NCBI GenBank assembly: GCA_035222895.1
Contig: JAVYIG010001030.1
Location: forward strand, 310,001-374,000
Direction of reading: 5' to 3'
DNA: 64,000 bases
Source of the DNA: Strongylocentrotus droebachiensis
Lineage: Eukaryota; Echinodermata; Echinoidea; Camarodonta; Strongylocentrotidae
The notes beneath the pieces were generated by a model. That model did no database searches. It saw only the letters and a program-made list of their open reading frames with translations, and had not been told where the DNA came from. The position numbers and the translations under genes are program-made. Shown here piece after piece: positions 21,261 to 34,828 of this stretch. The first letter of the stretch is position 1; each line of letters opens with the position of its first letter.

Positions 21261-22034
21261 TCTCTCACGTTTTCACATGGCTCAACCTACTTTTAGACAG
21301 TACGAGCCACCGTCAGGACATTATGTATTTCCTCGATAGCTTCCTACAGCCTATAAATCCTTGTCTGTTGCCTTTATTAATCTTCACGATGCACCAACCG
21401 CGTAATATAGGCACCCACAAACCTTCCGTTATAAAGTTTTGTGACCTCTTATTTTTTACTAGAAGTAGCTTGTTTTGTCAAGACATGAGTTGACATATTG
21501 AGAAATAATAATTTGATTACAGAATTCCAATCACAAATTCATATCCTTTCTCATTCTTAGTCGTTTTTTTTTTTTTTTTTTTTTTTTTTAATCCAATAGG
21601 TTTGCGAAATTTTGTGTTTTCGATCAAGGACTCTTTACGATCTTTTAATATTGAATGATCCCTAACGTTTAATTTATTCAAGAGCTATGTCTCTTTTCTT
21701 CGTCATTTTAATATATGACCGTGTTCACGTTGCTCGTATTCAGAAGTTCTGTTGAATATTAATAATGTAACATGCCCATGAAGATGAAAATATTACTGTA
21801 CCGTGAACGAGCACCCCTATAGTCAACCAACCCCTTTTTCTTTAAACTCTCTTTGTCATATTTCTATCTCTATCTTACAATTTTGTATTACCAAAATCAT
21901 CCTTTCTTCACTTGGATTTTCCTGCATTGCCTTTTAAGTCACTGTTGTGTTAGCTTTCCTCTCGTCGGTTCAGGATATATCATTTATTTGTTCCTGCATT
22001 AAGACATTTCTTCAAAAATATGCACTTAAGCAGT

Positions 22035-22375
22035 CAGGTAGTTTTAGTTTCGATACTCTGTCCCCACTTTGGTTTTAAAGGAATAGGTGAAGGAGCGAAA
22101 TATGTGATAAATCAAACAAAACTCATGAACCAGATTCTCTAAACATATATTCCATTAAGTTCGGAAGTAAGCTCTATTCGAAATATTTTATACAGCTTTT
22201 CGTATAGCCTCGCTCTTAAGATGTCCTGTAGATTTAGCTTCGATACTCCACTTCCCTTTTTAGTTTTAAAGGAGTTGTTGAAGGGGCGAAAATTGTGTCA
22301 AGTCAAACAAAAATCAAGAACCAGATTCTCTAAGAGAATGCTTTTATACGGCGTTTTCGTAGTGTCGCTTTGGAT
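22035..22375. repeat. Two diverged tandem copies of a ~190-bp unit
   Basis: TAGTTTTAGTTTCGATACTC (from about 22039) and TAGATTTAGCTTCGATACTC (from about 22230) open two copies that also share TTTTAAAGGA and ACCAGATTCTCTAA. Confidence 0.85.
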
Positions 22376-22508
22376 GGAGTTTCTTTAACCTTTCGTATTG
22401 TGCCGCTAACCGAATTTGCAAAGATTTCCCCAAAGTGCAAAGTGCGGGCACTCTCGGAAAAACGAAGACACTTCGCAGTTTATTTAGGATCTCGTTTTGA
22501 AGATGATT

Positions 22509-22950
22509 CAGGGGCGGATCTAGCTTTTTGCTAAGGGGGGGGTTTGACCAAAATAATGACGATGCAGAGCATCGTCCACGAGCCGCGAAGCGGCGAGCCG
22601 ATTTTTTGGGGGGTGTTTATTTGAACCCCGTAAGTGATGTTTTCCTGGCATCTATTAACACAATGGAGACCATAAAAAGCAGTGCATCAGGGGCGGATCT
22701 AGCTTTTTGCTAAGGGGGGGGTTTGACCAAAATAATGACGATGCGGAGCATCGTCCACGAGCCGCGAAGCCCCGATTTTTTTTGGGGTGTTTATTTGAAC
22801 CCCGTAAGTGATGTTTTCCTGGCATCTATTAACACAATTTTTTTCTTTCTTTTTTTCTTTTTTTTTCCTTTTTTTTTTTTTTTTTTTTTTTGGGCCGCCC
22901 AAGGGGGGGGGGTTTAAACCCCCTAAACCCCCCCCGTAGATCCGCGCCTG
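22509..22950. mobile_element. MITE with CAGGGGCGGATCTA ends and an internal duplication
   Basis: CAGGGGCGGATCTA at the left pairs with the right end, whose reverse complement is CAGGCGCGGATCTA (13 of 14). TGATT flanks both sides (22504-22508 and 22951-22955). The left terminus plus about 165 bp is duplicated: the second copy starts at 22688, 179 bp later, and still carries CAGGGGCGGATCTAG. The unit includes GACGATGC(A/G)GAGCATCGTC, a near-perfect palindrome. A T-rich tract and G/C-tract hairpin fill the right end. CAGGGGCG-type ends are common in hAT-like elements, but those duplicate 8 bp, so I leave the superfamily open. Confidence 0.8.
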
Positions 22951-23554
22951 TGATTGTTTGCTTTTTAGAAACCCAAACCTCTCATCTCTTGCTGACGACC
23001 ATACTCTTATTTCTTTTTCTTTGAGCCAATCTGGTTCAAGAGGATAGCGTTATTCAACTTGAAAAAATGGAAATCTTGGACGACGTCACGTATTGGGTGT
23101 TTTTTTTTTATGCCTGCTGCGCACGAAGCGTTATTTCAATTACGTCAATACCTTTGCTATAACCTAAACTAAGAGGAGAGTAATGCATGCGCCAGTCTTT
23201 TAACACAATGTTTGTACTGTAATATATAGCTCTCACATAGCGCGTCAAAGACGTCGCAGGTCGTTGACGCAATCGTTGACGCAGCTGTGCGTCAGGCAAA
23301 TGACGCCCCGCGTGCATCTCGGAACACGGCACCGTTAGATGTTCTTTGATATCCACCACAAACTTTACGACAGGAAAATAATAATTGCTGAATGGACACG
23401 GGTTCACATACCAAGGCTTCACTGAGTGAATTGATGTTGGTACAGTACATGAACTGAGCTCATTACCAATAAAATTGAAAATGATGTTGTTCCGAACAAA
23501 ACTTTATTTAGTTTATTACCAAAAAGAAACCTATCATTTGTTGAAATAATTTCA

Positions 23555-23875
23555 TACATATTTTGTTATTTGATTTGATTTGATTTATTGGTTTCTGCAT
23601 CTTTTTTTTTTTTTTTTCATCATACATTTTCATGAACATAATATGGTTTGATACAATACTTTAAGTGTATATAATAATTTTATACAGATCATAAACGAAA
23701 TTAAACAAATATTGGATGCATAATTAACATACATTAGATGCAGGAGGGCTACAGAAATAAGCAAAGTAGCTTGACGTGCCCGCAGCCCTCAACTTAGATA
23801 CAACAATACAAAATATAAACAAAAAAAGAGTGTGACTTGCAGAGAAGAAAAGGAAAGGGGGAGAACGAGCGTTGA
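23555..23875 (-). mobile_element. Probable LINE 3' tail fragment
   Basis: The stretch opens with TTGAT repeats, then TTATTGGTTTCTGCA, a T16 run and non-coding sequence ending near AGCCCTCAACTTAGATA. Reverse-complemented it is a non-coding tail that ends in an ATCAA microsatellite, as CR1/L2-like LINE tails do. No protein-coding remnant is left. Confidence 0.45.
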
Positions 23876-24424
23876 TAATAATACAATAAATCTCATACAA
23901 CTTTATGTTGTTGTGGAGTAATTTCTCGTTTTGTTTCCCGATGAGTAATATATTGATATATAACGCTTCTTTAGATGTGTTTGGACCCCTTTTAAAATAA
24001 ACTTCTTTTGAAAGGCCATCCTACTATGTATGTGGAAATTTAAAAAAAATAAACCCGTTTATTGAGACAATTAATCCATTTGTAAATCAATCGAAAATGA
24101 TATAGACAAATCAATGACGTAACAAACTTTTAGATCAAAGGTCATTTCTTCTTACTAGTCTTTGACTTTTAAATTTTTGATCGATACGAAGCCCGAAGCT
24201 CCAGTGCTTGCGACCAAAAGAATTATAATACATCACGCATTGGTGATGAATATAGTTACGTCAACAGCAACAATTTATGATGTCAGATTCCGAGAAATGT
24301 CTCCTTCGACCCATTTTCAATGAAAATATAAAAGCAAATTATTGTCACGGACTGCCAATATGGCAATGTTTTCATTTGTATTATCATTATTATTATCATA
24401 AGTAGTAGCATCGTTACCAATAGT

Positions 24425-24528
24425 AGTATCAGTATATTAAAGTAGTAGGAGTATTAGTAGTAGGAGTAGTAATAATAGTAGTAGACGTAGTAGAAGTAGT
24501 AGTAGTAGTAGTCGTATAATAGTAGTAA

Positions 24529-24581
<53 letters not shown>

Positions 24582-24600
24582 AGAGTAGTAGTAGGTTATT
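24425..24600. repeat. (TAG)n microsatellite
   Basis: AGTAGT-type trinucleotides fill the stretch, with the purest block at about 24530-24582. Long homopolymeric Tyr or Leu frames on the minus strand are artefacts. Confidence 0.95.
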
Positions 24601-25033
24601 ATTTTTGTTGTAATTATTATCATTCATATCATTATTTTTATTCAATATCACCGACTTCTTGTGAAGTAACATTCGATCTGGAACAAATACATATAGGTGT
24701 ATATTTCAAGATAAGACATATGTAAATGAGATGGCAAAGGAAGCGCTTGGGAAATAAGTGTATTTATTAGACCAACAGAGCTGGAAGAGAGAAGTAGAGA
24801 GAGAGTGAAGACAGGGAGATGAAGAAATATGGTTGCAAGATGTATGAAATATCTTCCACCAAAAACACTGGTATTCAGAATGAAAGGATTAATAAATACA
24901 TGTCAATATAGACTTAGTCGACTGTTCCATTTTGGTGTCATTTGCACGTCCAATTAACTTTACCCACTGATTTTTAAAACACTTTGAGAAAAATATTACG
25001 CTTGGTGTTTTGTGTGCATGACATTTACGTCAA

Positions 25034-26500
25034 AAGCGAATGTAGGCGAGTCAAACACAATGCACGGTATATGCGTCAAAAATGTGAAACCGGGTCTTAC
25101 TAATTATTATAGTGCAAACCATCTAAAACTATTTCAAAGGGTATAATACCATTTTCTTATAAGCATGCTTTGCCTAAATGGGGGTATGGCAGCTGACTGC
25201 TTGTTATAGTACGTATGCTCTTAAATGGAAATTGCATGTGTTCCATTATTAATGCTAACGCCTAAAACTGTTTCAAAGGATATAAGACCATAAGAACTAT
25301 ATTTTGACATTATTTTGACAATATGGCATTTTCTTAAAGTTTTACAGAGTTTTGGTATGCATGGGGTCATGAATTTGGTTCAAATGAACATATTGGAAAC
25401 ATATGCGATCCTACAATATTCAGTAAAATCGAGTCTAAAGTGATAAAATTGTAAATAATAAACTCTTTTCGTTGTTTAGCTCCCTCTCAATGTCAAGATA
25501 TTAATTAAGCTATAAAACAATGTTTCTTGACTGAAATCGACCAATTGGCTATTCCCATTTGAAAATTATATATCACAACTACATATTCTGAGATTTTCAT
25601 GGTTGCAGCTACCATTGTATGGCGTAGGCGCTATTTGAATTGATATTCAATTTTTCTCGAAAGCAGAAGTGTTTTAAGGGCTAAAGTTTCCTGTGCTTTT
25701 AATACAACCACAGGGGCATCCACATATTTCAAAATTGTAAAGAATCACTATCCAGCCAATTTTTCAAAATTTACCAAAACTTTGTATTACCTACGTAGGC
25801 GAGAGTATGTCAAACACAATGTAAAGCCATTCAACCAAAGAGAAACTGGGTCTACTAGATTGTTAATGTCTACAAAAGGTGTAAGACCATTTTCCCATGT
25901 ATTTTCTGCCTTAAAGATGGTTTTGAAATGCTGAATGCTTGTAATTAAAGCCCCCTATAGTTTGAAATAATTTTGGCAATATGACATTTAGTTAAATATC
26001 GTACGTAGGCGAGTGTAAGTAAGCAAATGTTAAGCAAATGCATATACCGGTAAAAAGGGAAATTGGGTCTTCTAAATTATTATGCAAACCTTCTAAAACA
26101 GTTACTATTTCAAAGACCATTTCCCTAGGTATGCTTTGCTTAAAAGAGGGTTATGAAAGCTGAATGCTTGTTATAAAGGTTCCCATATTTTGACATAGTT
26201 GTCACAATATGACATTTACTTAAACACCGTACGTAGGCGAGAGTGTGTCACGCAAAATGAATACGTGTATAGTAAAGCTTACAAAGGGAAAATTAGGTTT
26301 GCAAAATTATCGGGGTAAGCCGTCTTAAGCAACTCTTAAGCGTTCAGCAAAACTTGCGTGGGAAAACACAGAAAGTGTTCTTTTGATGAAAAGAACAGCT
26401 ATGATAGCTGTCCATACAAATTACCAGTATCAATATCTTGACAGGATTTTGACATTTTGACATCAATATGGGAGGCATGTGACATGCGAGTTTAATTTAT
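25034..26500. repeat. Diverged tandem array, ~210-230-bp units
   Basis: ACGTAGGCGAG marks unit starts at 25792, 26002 and 26230, and a diverged one (TGTAGGCGAG) lies near 25044. Each is followed by GTCAAACACAATG-like sequence, then GGGTCTTCTAAATTATT, ATTTCAAAG, TGCTTTGC and GCTGAATGCTTGTTAT. Copies are only moderately alike, so this is an old satellite-like array. No coding frame is present. Confidence 0.75.
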
Positions 26501-27499
26501 AAGTAAAGTGCGTGAAAGAGGGTGGGATTCATGTGCTCAATTATTAGATAAACCTTCTTAACCAAATCTTTTACAAGTACTTACATGTACAAGGGAAAAA
26601 TAGAAGTGGGATGTGAAAACTGAATGCATCATTCATACCTCTGACAATGTTTTTACCGCACTCATGACTATGGTATAAGGATTTTTCCTGCGTACGTAGA
26701 ATAGCTTACAAAAAGGCAAACACATTCAATACTGTAGAGAGCAATGCGTTAATGAAAATGCTTATTGCTAACTTATTAATGTGAACGAACCCAGAGCCTT
26801 CTACTTTTTTTTCTAGAAAGAAAAGGCATATAATTATAAGCATAGTAGGCATGAATGTTGCAAAAGGGGCGTCATTTTACTAACGCAGACAAAACACTGC
26901 GACAGTAACTTGCGGGGTATCTGACGCACAGTTTGAGGGTGACATCAAAAAAGAAAGTCAATGTGAAATGAACAGCGTAAAGAGTGATGTAAAATTGTAA
27001 ATTACTGTCGTATGAGCCGGTAGCCTTTAAAAGTTTGATTAGCGCAAGTAATAGCGCAAGCAAATTGACGCCCCGCGTGCAAATTTGACGTATAGAACTT
27101 GTATGACATATTTCGTTTACCTCCCTTATCTTGCTTTTTGTTTTTAATGAGAACACAACGTCAAAACACAGGGATTTTGTTGGGCTTCCCGCGATGACAA
27201 AATGATGACACGTGGTTCCGTGAAAAACACCTCTCCTTTCCTTTCTTCAAGGGGTTTGGGGTTTATAACGACAAAAAGGCAAACAAAGTCAAAACAGTTT
27301 TGACGGAAAATTAGAGGTCATAATTCAATTAGTCAAATAGGGGAAAACGCCACCTCGAATAACCTGGCGCACCCTCCCATTGGCGTGGGCAAGGCTTCTG
27401 CAGAGAAGCTCAGTGTAGAGTGTGGGGCAAATGGGGGTGTGAAGACGAGTTGTCGCAAAACACTACAAAAGCAAAAGCAAGGTTCTATAAATATTGTGG

Positions 27500-27724
27500 T
27501 TTCGGGTTGTACGGATGCATTGAGGAAACAATATAGTTATGATTAATGGTTTTACTACAAGACTTTGACGCGGAACAAAATGACAACTTAGTACGCCTAC
27601 TACTACAGAGATAACCCACTGGTGTGCACTAAGGAGACAATAAAGATTATGATGAACGGTTTTACTACTAGACTTTGGCACCGAACAAAATTACATTAAT
27701 TAATCTTAGTACGCCTACTCCTAC
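27500..27724. repeat. Two tandem copies of a ~110-bp unit
   Basis: GGTTTTACTAC(A/T)AGACTTT appears at 27548 and 27658. Both copies continue with CGGAACAAAATGACA or CGAACAAAATTACA and close with TTAGTACGCCTACT. Confidence 0.9.
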
Positions 27725-28044
27725 CCACTGGCAGCTTTGTCTTTTCGGCATCCATTCTTTTTAATCATGTTGATGGAAGGGAGGGGGCGTGATAGTCTCG
27801 CAGCATAAATTTTACAAAGTTCGATTTTTCTTCCCTCTTCGTACTTTTTAGTGTAGAATAAGGGGAATGACTGGATTAGAATTTGTATATGACCCATTTG
27901 AATTTACTAATATATCATTATAGATAATTTCATGAATTTTAATGAATTTTTATTTTATAAATTTACTAGTACAAATTATTAATTTTCATCTTTGCTCCTT
28001 ATAACTGTGTATATGCTTTGCGTTCGCTTTCAATCACCTGATCC

Positions 28045-28140
28045 TCTCTCATCTCTCTCTCTCTCTTTCTTTTTCTCTCTCCCTCTCTATCCCCCTCTCT
28101 CTCTCTCTCTCTCTCTCTCCTCTCCTCTCCTCATCCACTG
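28045..28140. repeat. (CT)n tract
   Basis: Nearly pure CT dinucleotides with a few C or T runs. Confidence 0.95.
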
Positions 28141-28821
28141 CTGCCCCCTCTCCTTCAGTCTCATGCACTACGCCTCTGAGCAAGCCATATTTTTTTCAAC
28201 TTTTATCCATCACTTCTCAACTAAGTTTTCTTCACAGCCCATCCCTCATCCCCATTGAACAATCAAGATGTACTTATATCTAAAATGCAATTGCGATGAC
28301 AAAATGGAAGACCGAGTATAGCAGTGAATGCATATCTTAACATGATGGAAACTCCAAACCCAAAGACATGGTGTGTGGGGGGTCCCGACTTCAGCCTCGT
28401 GCATGTACGGAACAAACGAATCGGCGGTCGTGACCCCGGGGTGGGTCGTCGGGGGACGGAATAATGGCTTTTGTTTGATTTTATGACTCATCGATTTACC
28501 TTCATCAAATACAAACTATAAAGTCCACATCGTGTGTGCGGTAGGCAGAGAGAGAGAGAGAGAGAGAGCTATAATGCTATAAAGCGAAAGAAGGAGAATA
28601 ATTATGTGGTGATGTGCCATTAATGAGTTCTTGAAACCGGAGATAATGACTAGTGATGACTAAAGTAAAAACACATGCTATGCAAAATAGGCCTAGGTCA
28701 TTCTACCTATATAGTTGATAGAGATTATAGTTGATAGAGAGAACAAAGGGTAACAATGCGACGGTAGCCACATTTTCAGTTGTGTTTTAATTATCAGTAG
28801 GTCTAATTCCTAGATAGGGAT

Positions 28822-28928
28822 GGAGAGAGTGAGAGAGAGAGAGAGAGAGTGAGAAAGAGAAAGAGAGAAAGAGAGAAAGAGAGATAGAGAGAAAGATAGA
28901 AAGAGAGGAAGAGACAGAGAAAGAGAGG
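28822..28928. repeat. (GA)n / GAAAGA microsatellite
   Basis: Starts as pure GA and drifts into a 6-8-bp GAAAGAGA higher-order pattern. Confidence 0.95.
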
Positions 28929-31900
28929 TTAGGTGGAATCGAATGAAAACAGAATGACATTCTTCAAAAGTTAAAACGATGACGAACTTTTGTTCCGAAT
29001 ATTCAGTTTGCATACCGTATCAGCATTATTTTTGTTATTATTCTATGACTTTCTCGAAAGCCGTTCAGCATACCATTTACCCACCCTCAACAAAGCTGGT
29101 CTAAAGCTCTGGGACCCCATTGCTGTCATCGCTGCCAAATTTGACGATAGAATATCGACGAGTTTGGAGTCAATGGCCGCTCCTGAAACTGAGGTGGTTA
29201 CTCCCAAACTACACGATAAGCCCTCCCCGAAGCTCGCTGATATTTTGTAATAAAAAAAAATTGAGGCGACATAATACCAGTGATGTATTCGGAACCAACA
29301 ACAAATTGAAATTGCGCTTCAGAAGGGGCAGGATTTACTTCGGAGGAAACATGAAGAAATGAAAACCTAACCTATCACGTAAACATGAAAGAATGAAAAT
29401 AATAATACCGCCTACGACTACTTTCTTTTTCTTTGACATCGTTGCTGCGATCGTCCGTCCGTCCGTTCGCTCGAACGCCGACGCACGCGTCTGCTACAAA
29501 ATATCGTCTGCAACGCATTGCATTGCAATTACACACTCAACGCTGAAATCGCGCGAAGCTTTTAGCTCACAAATTTCTTCGCCTTCCATAAATCACTCCT
29601 GATCATTTTTCTTCGAGCAGACATCAGTCATCACTTCGTTCCATGCCGAAGCAAGCCAGCGAGGAATCAAACTGAATGGATTGAGTGGAATTAGTCACAC
29701 CTTGGTAAGCTTGGGATTTAACCAACTGACCGCGGTCAGATTTAGTCCAATATTTCGACACCTGCGACTGGATTTTTGAGAGGACCAATTTTCTTTTCTC
29801 AGAGCACGCCACGAAACTCGACCAGAAATATCATCCGTCAATTCATTCGAGTGGATCGTATAGAAATATATTAATCCCATTACAAAAAGTACACACATTT
29901 TGTTTGCAGCCGAATTTCCCTTGGCAAATATGCAATTCCAAGACCGTGTGGAACTAAACTGAAAACAATATTGTCAAAGGAAATAGTTTTGTATGACAGT
30001 TTCACGCTTCACTTCTTCAGCTTGGGCCAGTTTAAGGTTAGCTTTGATATCAACGGCTTGCTGTCGCGATTGGACGCCAGTAGCTCGGGCGGAAGGTGGC
30101 AGAAACAAAGTGGTGTTCTCCGCAGACGTGGAGTTTGTACTTTTGGTTCCTATATTTACATTTAAACGGAAATATCACGGTGACCAGTTTGGAAATCTTA
30201 CAAGTTGCTGAAAACGAGGAATATTTCCGGTACGTATTCATTAACATGATACCAAATTTGTTCTTTGTCAAACGCATCGTAATTATGACTGAACTTGCAT
30301 TTTGTTACAGGCATCATATTACTCCAGCAATTAACCCACAAATGGAATTCAGTGGACTTTGATTCTTTTATCATTTTCCAAATATTATTCTAACTGAGCT
30401 TTATGAATGTGTACCTAGCATGTCGCGATATATATAGGCCTAGTAGTACAGAAATAGTTTGCCGAAAAGAGAAGAAAGGGGCTATTTTTTCATGGGTCAT
30501 TTGCGTGGCAAGATCTGTATTATGTTGTTGAGCCAAAATTAGTTGTAACCTTTTATACTTAGTTTGAATAAACATTTATCTTTGATTTTACGATGTGATT
30601 ATCATTCCATCATATTGAAGCAGGATTTGTTTTTAATGAATTGTAATATCAAAACGGTATGTGGGAAATAAATACTTTGATATGGAATCATAATTCATAT
30701 GGTAATCTCGTTTGTCGGGTTCATTTTCAATTTGGTATGGAATATGGAACAAACGAGACTGAATGGCGTTTACAGTGGGCTTATTGCATTGGCTCAATTT
30801 CTCTGATGTCGCTATATTGCTTCAGCATTAGGTCGGATATGGTGTGTCAAATGAAGCTGTATTAAATGAATCGTGGAGGCAGTGTTTGATCATTAAATAC
30901 CTCGAAAACTACCTTGTCCTGATTTCATATTCTAAATTTAATCGAGCCCGTCTTATCTTTACCTTCATAAGTCAACCTCAAGCGGAACAAATGTCATTAT
31001 TCATCTCATCACTGCCTATTACGCCATCAAGTAATTTAGGTTTATGGGCAGACCCTTTAACCTTCTGCAGTTAACCGACTGTAATTCAAATGACCCCATT
31101 CAGTTACACACGCATCGATCAGCCCCTTTAATGAGCTCGACTCAATCACTCCGACTGCCAATATAGTTCGAGGTCTGTGTTGATGTCATGTCATTATCAT
31201 AATCGAATCCTAGGGATAGTTAGTTAAATATTAAAGCATCTCGCTATTCAACGTAGTCGTTAATGTCATGTTATTTCTTGGAGGCAAAGTCATTATTGTA
31301 ATCACAATGCATGTATTCACAAACTATGTAATACCAGAAACTTAATATTCCGTAAAATGAATGCCATGTATTTCAGGTTATTCAAAAGTCACTGTACACA
31401 TCAATTGTGTTCAATGTCTTTGTTAGCGTTATTGACCTTCTTCATAATTAGACGTATATTATATATTGCCGTCCTGATGCGATGTACCTCGAATAGCTAT
31501 GATAGTCAGACAATCATGAAGGATCAATCTATTTTTAAATTACATCCGCCTGATCTCTTTCATCAAAACGACTTCAATAATTATCTCTCATCGATCTATC
31601 TCGATCTCGCTGGCATCATCACGAGAAAGAGACGGAAAGAAGTCCCAGCGATGTGTTCGCAGAGAGATCGCATGGAGCGGAATCCTGCAAACTCTGCATG
31701 CCGGGGTTCAAATTCTCGTCAATTTCCCGTACAATTTTGATCAATTGTCTCCCCGTTGAATTAGCGCAGGAAATTTAACTGTATGAAACTTCCCGGCAAT
31801 ATTATATTGGCAGACAGTGTGACATGCCCCAGAACGAATGAAGCGTCGAGTGATGATGATGATTGTGATATTGATATCTGGGACAAGAAATTACCAGGTT

Positions 31901-33160
31901 ACATATTTAGAAATTGGAAGCAAAGGTACAGAAGAAATGGTAACAATTTTCAAGGAGGCATGAGGTCAGTCAAATATCAGAACGATGTTGTGATTTCCAA
32001 AATGATAATGCATATCTCTTTCCGATCAAAATTGTGATGCTGATACGTTATCAAAAGTTATTGTTACTGTATAAAGAAGATGGAGTGACAAACCTTTGAT
32101 GTGCCAACAAGTTTGCTCAGAATTGCCATTTGATTACCTTATTCTGTTTCATGATAGGAATTATTCATCTAATCTGTAATAGCTTTTTGTTAGGGAGAAA
32201 AGATTGGAGAGGGATAGAGATCTACATTATATCATTCGATTTGTCATAAGAAAATTACGATTTGAATACGGGTGTTTTATTTGACCAAAGTCTTCTTTTT
32301 TTGGGGGGGGGGTTCTCTTCATTCTTTTACCATTTGCCTACAAAGAGATATGAACATTTTCTAATTGATGCGGGTGCTATTATGTATATTACTTGTTTGC
32401 TGATAAATGTAATTATGATGGAAGTTTCTTTCGAGATACCCGCATAATCATTTTTCACTCGCAGTGCCACTCACATCATCTATGTTGTAGCAATTACGAA
32501 TTCTAACAAACCACTGAATGAATGCGAGTAGTGCTGGTGTTCTTTTGAATTCGAAATATCGAACTATTGTTCAGCATTTTTTAAGGTTTATTCATTCATA
32601 AACCTGTCATTCAAAATTCAGGGGTGTGGAACTTAACGTCATATACGTTGTGACGAAAATTGGGTATCAACTTTTCTTAAAGTAAACAGACACGTTTGTA
32701 GAGCATGACTGAAAATAGAAATATCTTAACCTCGATGCGAGCTAGAACCACTAATCAAATTTTGATTCGACCAGGGAGTGGTAATTATTCTTCTTGGCAA
32801 GTTCTTCTAGAGTGATTTTGCAAGATGGAAAGGTGTATTTATTGGAGAGAAAGTGAAGAAAGAGAGTGGGAAATTGGAGGGAGGGACCGAAGAGAGAGCA
32901 GAGAAGAAAGACGAAGTAGAGGAATACACATATTTTTTTTTAAAGTAATTTTGTTTTATTCCTCCAATTGTGTAATACAAACATACAATTAAATAAAATA
33001 AATAAACGTTTTCAATATTGATTGCTTATACATAAACATAATAGAACAAAAACTCATTTGCAGTATATATAACTGAGCAAAAATTGAAATTAAACTTGAA
33101 GTACATTAACAATTCATAAGTCAATCGTACATATTATTTACTTATATACACAATTTACAT
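28929..33160. other. Anonymous DNA, no gene supported
   Basis: Several open frames exist (for example 28990-29250 and 31357-31740 plus). None shows a domain, a splice site at its end or the cysteine/glycine pattern of a secreted module. A TCCG/TTCG-rich stretch at 29455-29490 and a G9 tract near 32303 are the only simple features. At 32933-33130 an AT-rich sequence resembles the other LINE tails but lacks diagnostic repeats. Confidence 0.5.
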
Positions 33161-33164
33161 AAAC

Positions 33165-33330
33165 ACACACGCACACCCATGCACGCACACACGCCACACT
33201 CAGAGACACAGAGAGAGGGAGAGACAGAGAGACAAAGACAGAGAGCAGAGAAGAAAGAGTAAGTAAAGGGACACACACACACACACACACACCCTCTCCC
33301 CCACATACAGAGAGAGGGAGAGAGAGAGAG
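33165..33330. repeat. Compound (AC)n and (GA)n microsatellites
   Basis: AC-rich and GA-rich blocks alternate: ACACGC near 33168, GAGACAGAGA near 33208, pure AC at 33271-33291 and pure GA at 33308-33330. Confidence 0.95.
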
Positions 33331-34762
33331 AAGGGTGAAGAAATCAAAGAGGGCGGGAATTAATTTTAACTTCTGAAAAGTGACAAATAAAAAGTATGGC
33401 TAAACTTAAAAATAACTCTTTGAGGACCATTGGTGTTAATGCCCTTTTTGTGTAAACTGAAATTGGCCTTTAAAAATCTACAACAGGACCATTCAGATTT
33501 AACATGATATTACCAGTAAAATATCACCTTGGACCTTAAATTGTAGGCTTCGTGTCGTATTTTATCGACCACAATATAGAGTAATAACTCGCTCTGGTGA
33601 TTATTTACCCTGGCATGTTTGTTCTTTTCCCCTATTGTCCCCAGTCCTTTTCAATATTTGATACTTTTCACAATTTCATTCAAGACAGGTTACAAGCTTG
33701 GGTAGGTCGCGTTATCTCCCCGTTATTATGATTCTACGGAACATAACTCTCTGCAAATCCCAAGGTTAATTTTGGAAATTTCCTAGATACGATATATGAT
33801 TTCCTGAATCTATGTTTTCCTGAACAATAAACGAGCACGTTTCTGAAAGCATTATAGGTCACAATGTAAGATTCGAAATCTATTGAATGCAGGGATATCC
33901 TTGAAGTATATCTGTAATGTGTACTTTCTGAAATATCTCACGCGTTGCTGTGAACTGTAACAAATAATATCTTTTGTACCAGTGACTATATATCATAAAA
34001 TTGACACATATTGTCAGCCTGTTTATTTGCTTTTCGTCTTTGAAATATTTCGCCTATAGCTTCCTCAAGATTCGATTAGGATGGATTTTAGTTTCCACAA
34101 AAGCCTTTTTATCCTGTACCGTATAGGTGGATCTAAAATCTCAAAAGGTATAATTCCTTGACTCTTCTACTGCAGGGTAAATATAATTGAAAGTCGGAAG
34201 TACATTATAATGAACTACTGCTCAGTTTCCCCATCTCTTTAGGCGGTGTCACACAGAAAAATCCCTTAAAAAAAACCTTGAAAAATCCTTTCAAGGGAGA
34301 ATTTTCTTGCTTCGTTAGAGGATTTTTAAATACAAATAATATATCTTGAATTTGTTTGCGAACATAACTTGGTTTGTGTATAAAGTCTATACAGACTCTC
34401 ACAGTGAAGAACTTTATATTCTCATCTTCAGTTTAATTCTCCATGTATATGGCCTGATTGCTTTATACATATTTAATATATGATAACAGCAAATTTGACA
34501 TTACAACTTTTATTTCAAGTGTAATGATAACTTCACAATGAACAGATTATAGAGCAACAAACTTAGCTTTACCGGGGAATTACAGGACGATAATTAACCT
34601 TCACGTATATTTCTGACAGACGTATATAGGCATGCTATAGTGAATTATATACCTCACTTAAGAAATCCAGCCATTTGATTGGTCAAAATTGCAGTCGTGA
34701 TTTTAGCCATTCCCGTAAATAAACGAAAATGACATTATCATGACATTATCATTATCATTATC

Positions 34763-34828
34763 GGGGAGGTTACAATCGTGCTATTGCCCTTGGCAGGTCT
34801 CGGGCAATAGCACGATTGTAACCTCCCC
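34763..34828. repeat. Perfect 27-bp inverted repeat with 12-bp loop
   Basis: Bases 34763-34789 are the exact reverse complement of 34802-34828 (arm starts GGGGAGGTTACAATCG, ends GCTATTGCCC), with loop TTGGCAGGTCTC. ATTATC repeats lie immediately upstream. A perfect arm of this length in otherwise decayed DNA suggests recent origin or upkeep. It may be the core of a fold-back element or a small-RNA hairpin. Confidence 0.9.

Noticed and set aside
20926..21339. 137-residue Leu/Ser-rich frame
   Set aside because: CT-repeat translation.
24429..24672. Poly-Tyr and poly-Leu frames
   Set aside because: Translation of a TAG/CTA microsatellite in different frames.
31357..31740. 127-residue plus-strand open frame
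   Set aside because: Considered as a possible single-exon gene, but it has no domain, no upstream signals and no repeat-derived explanation either, so it remains unsupported.
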